This document shows, piece by piece, positions 4,676 through 6,995 of a stretch of DNA of 6,995 nt (its first letter is position 1; the number at the start of each line of letters is the position of its first letter). Below the pieces are notes generated by a model that did no database searches, was not told the DNA's origin, and saw only the letters and a list, made by a program, of their open reading frames with translations. A program made the translations under genes and the position numbers. The stretch is taken from assembly GCA_946623765.1 (NCBI GenBank), contig CAMORL010000087.1:1-6995 (forward strand), given 5' to 3'. This DNA comes from an uncultured Clostridia bacterium. Lineage in GTDB: Bacteria > Bacillota_A > Clostridia > Christensenellales > CAG-138.

Positions 4676-6946
4676 ATGTACTGTCAGAACTGCGGTACCA
4701 TTGTAAACGAAAATCAATCCTTCTGCCCGTGCTGCGGCGCGCGGCTCGAACCTGCGGAGGGCAATCCCGCGCCGCAGGAACCCACGCCGACGGATCCGTC
4801 GCTGTGGCCGGAGGAAGCACATTCTCTGCGGAAAGAATCATCCGATTCGTCCGGACATCCGAAAAAGAAACCCGCCATCGTGCAGAAGAGCGGACGGAAA
4901 GCGCACATGCAGAAGAAAAAGGTCCGGGCGATCTGGATCGTTCTGCCCATTGTCGCCGCGCTGTTGCTTATTGCTGCCGCCGCGGCGGTGATCCTCTTTT
5001 CCCGGAAACTCGTTTCCGCCGTCTCCGCGGATCCCGATCCGATACCGACGGCAGACGCCGCCGAGAGCAGCGTCGTTCCGGGCGGCGTCGAAGCGCCGGC
5101 CGTCACCGAATCCCAGAAGGTATCCTTCGCAGATCCGGATTTTGAAGCCGCCTATCGCAAGGCGTTCGATCTCAAGGGCGACATCCGGACGACGGATGTC
5201 CTTGCCGTGACCGAGCTGAAGCTGCCGAAAGCGGGGCTCAGGAACATTTCGGACCTCGCGCTGTTCACGAACCTGACCTCGCTGTATCTCGAGGACAACC
5301 GGATCGAGGACATCTCCGTGCTGAAATCCCTTCAGAAGCTCACGCGGCTGAAGCTCGCGCGAAATCAGATCACGGACATCTCCGTGCTCGCCGAACTCCC
5401 CGCGCTCAGCGAGCTGGATCTTGAAGGCAACCGGATCGCCGACGTCTCCGTGCTCGGACGCAAATCAACCCTTACGCGGCTGTTCCTTTCCGGAAATCCC
5501 GTCTCCGATCCTGCCGTACTGAAGGATCTGACCGGACTTACCGCGCTCTCGCTCGGCGGCTGTCAGATTTCCGACCTCTCCTTCCTCTCCAAGCTGACCG
5601 CGCTCGACGACCTCCGTCTTCCGGAGAACCGGATCGAGGATCTCTCCGTGCTTTCCGGACGCAAGGGTCTCAAGCGGCTGGATCTTACGGGCAACAATGT
5701 TTCCGACATTTCCGTTCTTTCCGAAATGAAGGAGCTCAGTGTGCTTCTTCTTTCGAACAACCGGATCTCCGATATTTCCGCGCTTTCCGGCAAGACCGGG
5801 ATGATCCGGCTGGAGCTGACCAACAACGGTATTTCCGACATTTCCGCGCTTTCCGGCATGACGAAGCTCAGCGATCTGAGCATCTCCGGCAATGCGATCA
5901 CGAATATTTCCGCGCTTGCCGCGTCGACCGGACTCAAGAAGCTCGATCTCACCAAGAACCGGATCACCGATATTTCGGCGCTTTCCGGCATGACGGAGCT
6001 CAGCGATCTGAATCTTTCCGGCAACCGGATTACGGACATTTCCATGCTCGGCGGTCTGAAAAAGCTGAAATCGCTGTATCTGAACGAGAACACGATCACT
6101 TCAATCGGCGTGCTGGAAAAGCTGACCGAGCTGGAGACGCTCGACCTCGGACAGAACAACATCTCCGACTTCTCCGCGCTGAGTCAGCTGACAAAGCTCG
6201 GGACGCTGTATCTCCCCAAAAGCCATATCCGGGACATTTCCATGCTGCGCGGTCTGAGAAAGCTGACCTATCTGAACCTTTCGAACAACGAGATCACCGA
6301 TATTTCCGCGCTGGTGATGCTGACAAAACTCCGGACGCTGTACCTTTCCGACAACCTGATCACCGACATCTCCGCGCTCGAAACGCTGAAAAGCCTCACG
6401 ACGCTGGACCTCGGACAAAACCGGGTCGCGGAGCTTTATCCGCTGAAGGGACTTGTAAACCTCGAAAAGCTCTTCCTCGTCGGAAACAACATCGACGACA
6501 TTTCGTTTTTGCGGACGCTCACAAAGCTCACGTATCTGAACCTGACGAACAATCAGGTCAAGGATATCTCCGCACTCGGCGACATGACGGCGCTGAACAC
6601 GCTGTATATGAACAACAATCAGATCAAGTATATCTCTGCGGTCGAGGGGCTCAAAAACCTCCGGACGCTCGATTTCGGACGGAATCCGATCGTGGATTAT
6701 ACGCCGCTTCAAAAGCTGACGGATCTCGATAAGCTGTTCCTTACAAACAACAATATTTCGGACATCGGTTTTTTGCAGAAGCTCGAAAACCTCACGTACC
6801 TGAATCTGTCCTACAACAAGATTACGGATCCTTCGCCGATCAAGGGGCTCAAAAAGCTGACCTCGCTGTATCTGAACCATAACAGCATCGGCAAAGAACA
6901 GCTCGACGAACTGAAAGCCGCGCTTCCGAACTGCAAGATTCAGTAA
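4676..6946 (+). CDS. Zinc-ribbon, single-pass membrane protein with 26 leucine-rich repeat units (internalin/SDS22 type)
   Basis: I know no named gene for this 756-residue protein, but its domains are clear. A zinc ribbon (1-22) has Cys3-x2-Cys6 and Cys17-x2-Cys20, with an extra Cys19. A Pro/Ser/Lys-rich linker (23-84) ends in a basic patch before one membrane helix (about 86-108). The positive charge before the helix puts the zinc ribbon in the cytoplasm and the rest outside. After a low-complexity spacer (about 112-148), FADPDFEAAYRKAF (151-164) resembles the N-terminal cap of bacterial LRR proteins. From residue 178 to the end run 26 LRR units of 22 residues. Their consensus has Leu at 1, 4, 6 and 17, Asn at 9, Ile at 11 and 14, and Asp at 13. 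The last unit is altered into a C-terminal cap (EQLDELKAALPNC). No LPxTG anchor is present. Such arrays usually bind proteins or glycans; the ligand and role are unknown. The gene is monocistronic with its own promoter and terminator. Confidence 0.93.
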   Translation: MYCQNCGTIVNENQSFCPCCGARLEPAEGNPAPQEPTPTDPSLWPEEAHSLRKESSDSSGHPKKKPAIVQKSGRKAHMQKKKVRAIWIVLPIVAALLLIAAAAAVILFSRKLVSAVSADPDPIPTADAAESSVVPGGVEAPAVTESQKVSFADPDFEAAYRKAFDLKGDIRTTDVLAVTELKLPKAGLRNISDLALFTNLTSLYLEDNRIEDISVLKSLQKLTRLKLARNQITDISVLAELPALSELDLEGNRIADVSVLGRKSTLTRLFLSGNPVSDPAVLKDLTGLTALSLGGCQISDLSFLSKLTALDDLRLPENRIEDLSVLSGRKGLKRLDLTGNNVSDISVLSEMKELSVLLLSNNRISDISALSGKTGMIRLELTNNGISDISALSGMTKLSDLSISGNAITNISALAASTGLKKLDLTKNRITDISALSGMTELSDLNLSGNRITDISMLGGLKKLKSLYLNENTITSIGVLEKLTELETLDLGQNNISDFSALSQLTKLGTLYLPKSHIRDISMLRGLRKLTYLNLSNNEITDISALVMLTKLRTLYLSDNLITDISALETLKSLTTLDLGQNRVAELYPLKGLVNLEKLFLVGNNIDDISFLRTLTKLTYLNLTNNQVKDISALGDMTALNTLYMNNNQIKYISAVEGLKNLRTLDFGRNPIVDYTPLQKLTDLDKLFLTNNNISDIGFLQKLENLTYLNLSYNKITDPSPIKGLKKLTSLYLNHNSIGKEQLDELKAALPNCKIQ
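5669..6064 (+). repeat. Two-unit (132-bp) higher-order repeat, LRR units 8-13
   Basis: Units 8, 10 and 12 resemble each other (LKRLDLTGN, MIRLELTNN, LKKLDLTKN). So do units 9, 11 and 13 (LSVLLLSNN, LSDLSISGN, LSDLNLSGN). At DNA level 5846-5879 and 5978-6011 match at 33 of 34 positions, exactly 132 bp apart. Confidence 0.75.
6131..6922 (+). repeat. Four-unit (264-bp, 88-residue) higher-order repeat, LRR units 15-26
   Basis: Three consecutive blocks of four LRR units share position-specific features. Units 15, 19 and 23 read TLDLGQN, TLDLGQN and TLDFGRN. Units 20 and 24 read LFLVGNNI and LFLTNNNI. Units 17, 21 and 25 all begin LTYLNL. Units 18, 22 and 26 read LYLSDN, LYMNNN and LYLNHN. Blocks start at 6131, 6395 and 6659. 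Unit 16 departs most from its class. Confidence 0.75.
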
Positions 6947-6960
6947 GCGACACGAACCGC

Positions 6961-6987
6961 ATCCCGCCGTACCCCGGCGGGATTTTT
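6961..6987 (+). terminator. Rho-independent terminator of the LRR protein gene
   Basis: A perfect 9-bp stem ATCCCGCCG / CGGCGGGAT has a 5-nt loop TACCC and is followed by further T residues up to 6987. It begins 14 nt after the stop codon at 6944-6946. Confidence 0.9.
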
Positions 6988-6995
6988 GACGTCCG

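Larger units (their letters stand above)
5207..6943 (+). repeat. Coding tandem repeat array: 66-bp units encoding 22-residue LRRs
   Basis: Unit 1 begins at residue 178 and unit 26 at residue 728. Each of the 25 units before the terminal cap is exactly 22 residues (66 bp), with no insertion or deletion. Most units share the core DIS-x-L after the conserved Asn. Departures include Cys in place of Asn in unit 6 (residue 296) and Ser in unit 16 (residue 516). Confidence 0.93.

Noticed and set aside
4417..5145. Plus-strand open frame of 242 codons starting before the LRR gene
   Set aside because: It starts upstream of the promoter at 4438, lacks a ribosome binding site and overlaps the zinc-ribbon coding region in another frame with low-complexity Arg-rich sequence.
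5563..6880. Two long minus-strand frames opposite the LRR array (5563-6162 and 6101-6880) that look repetitive
   Set aside because: Their repeats mirror the 66-bp LRR units on the plus strand. The absence of stops follows from the repeated codons, not from a second gene.

Overview
The window looks like chromosomal DNA from a moderately GC-rich Gram-positive bacterium. A gut-type member of the Clostridia (Oscillospirales/Ruminococcaceae-like) is the best guess. The evidence is strong AAAGGAG-type ribosome binding sites, near-consensus TTGACA/TATAAT promoters, short intergenic gaps, a membrane-anchored HtrA-type protease, a DUF368 protein, and a zinc-ribbon/membrane-helix/leucine-rich-repeat protein. 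No rRNA or other marker gene is present, so the taxonomy is inference. I see no mobile element, CRISPR array, tRNA or phage gene.

Left part, minus strand (1-2980): an S1C serine protease gene (htrA-like, start 2980) ends at 1748 and is followed by a clear hairpin terminator. Directly beyond it lies a sigma-A promoter (TTGCCA, 17 bp, TACAAT) for a two-gene unit: a YjbQ/UPF0047 family gene (start 1635), then pepT (tripeptide aminopeptidase) 12 nt downstream. pepT ends at the left edge of the window and is complete.

Middle (2981-3165): a divergent intergenic region carries the promoters of htrA (leftward) and of a DUF368/PopT-type gene (rightward). It contains a 10-bp direct repeat, one copy near each promoter. 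The PopT promoter lies so close to the ATG that the predicted transcript is leaderless, and there is no ribosome binding site.

Right part, plus strand (3166-6995): the PopT-family polyprenyl-phosphate translocase gene carries an extra domain of about 115 residues between its two membrane halves. It ends in a GC-rich terminator. A near-perfect promoter (TTGACA, 17 bp, TATACT) then drives a leader of about 200 nt and a 756-residue protein. That protein has an N-terminal zinc ribbon, one membrane helix and 26 consecutive leucine-rich repeat units of the 22-residue internalin/SDS22 type, followed by a terminator near the right edge.

The genes share a loose cell-envelope theme: protein quality control at the membrane (HtrA), recycling of the lipid carrier for wall synthesis (PopT) and a surface-exposed repeat protein. 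Each of these three has its own promoter, so a functional link is only suggested by position. The most notable points are the perfectly phased LRR array with two levels of higher-order duplication, the extra domain in PopT, the predicted leaderless popT mRNA, and the unusual promoter geometry and shared repeat in the divergent region.
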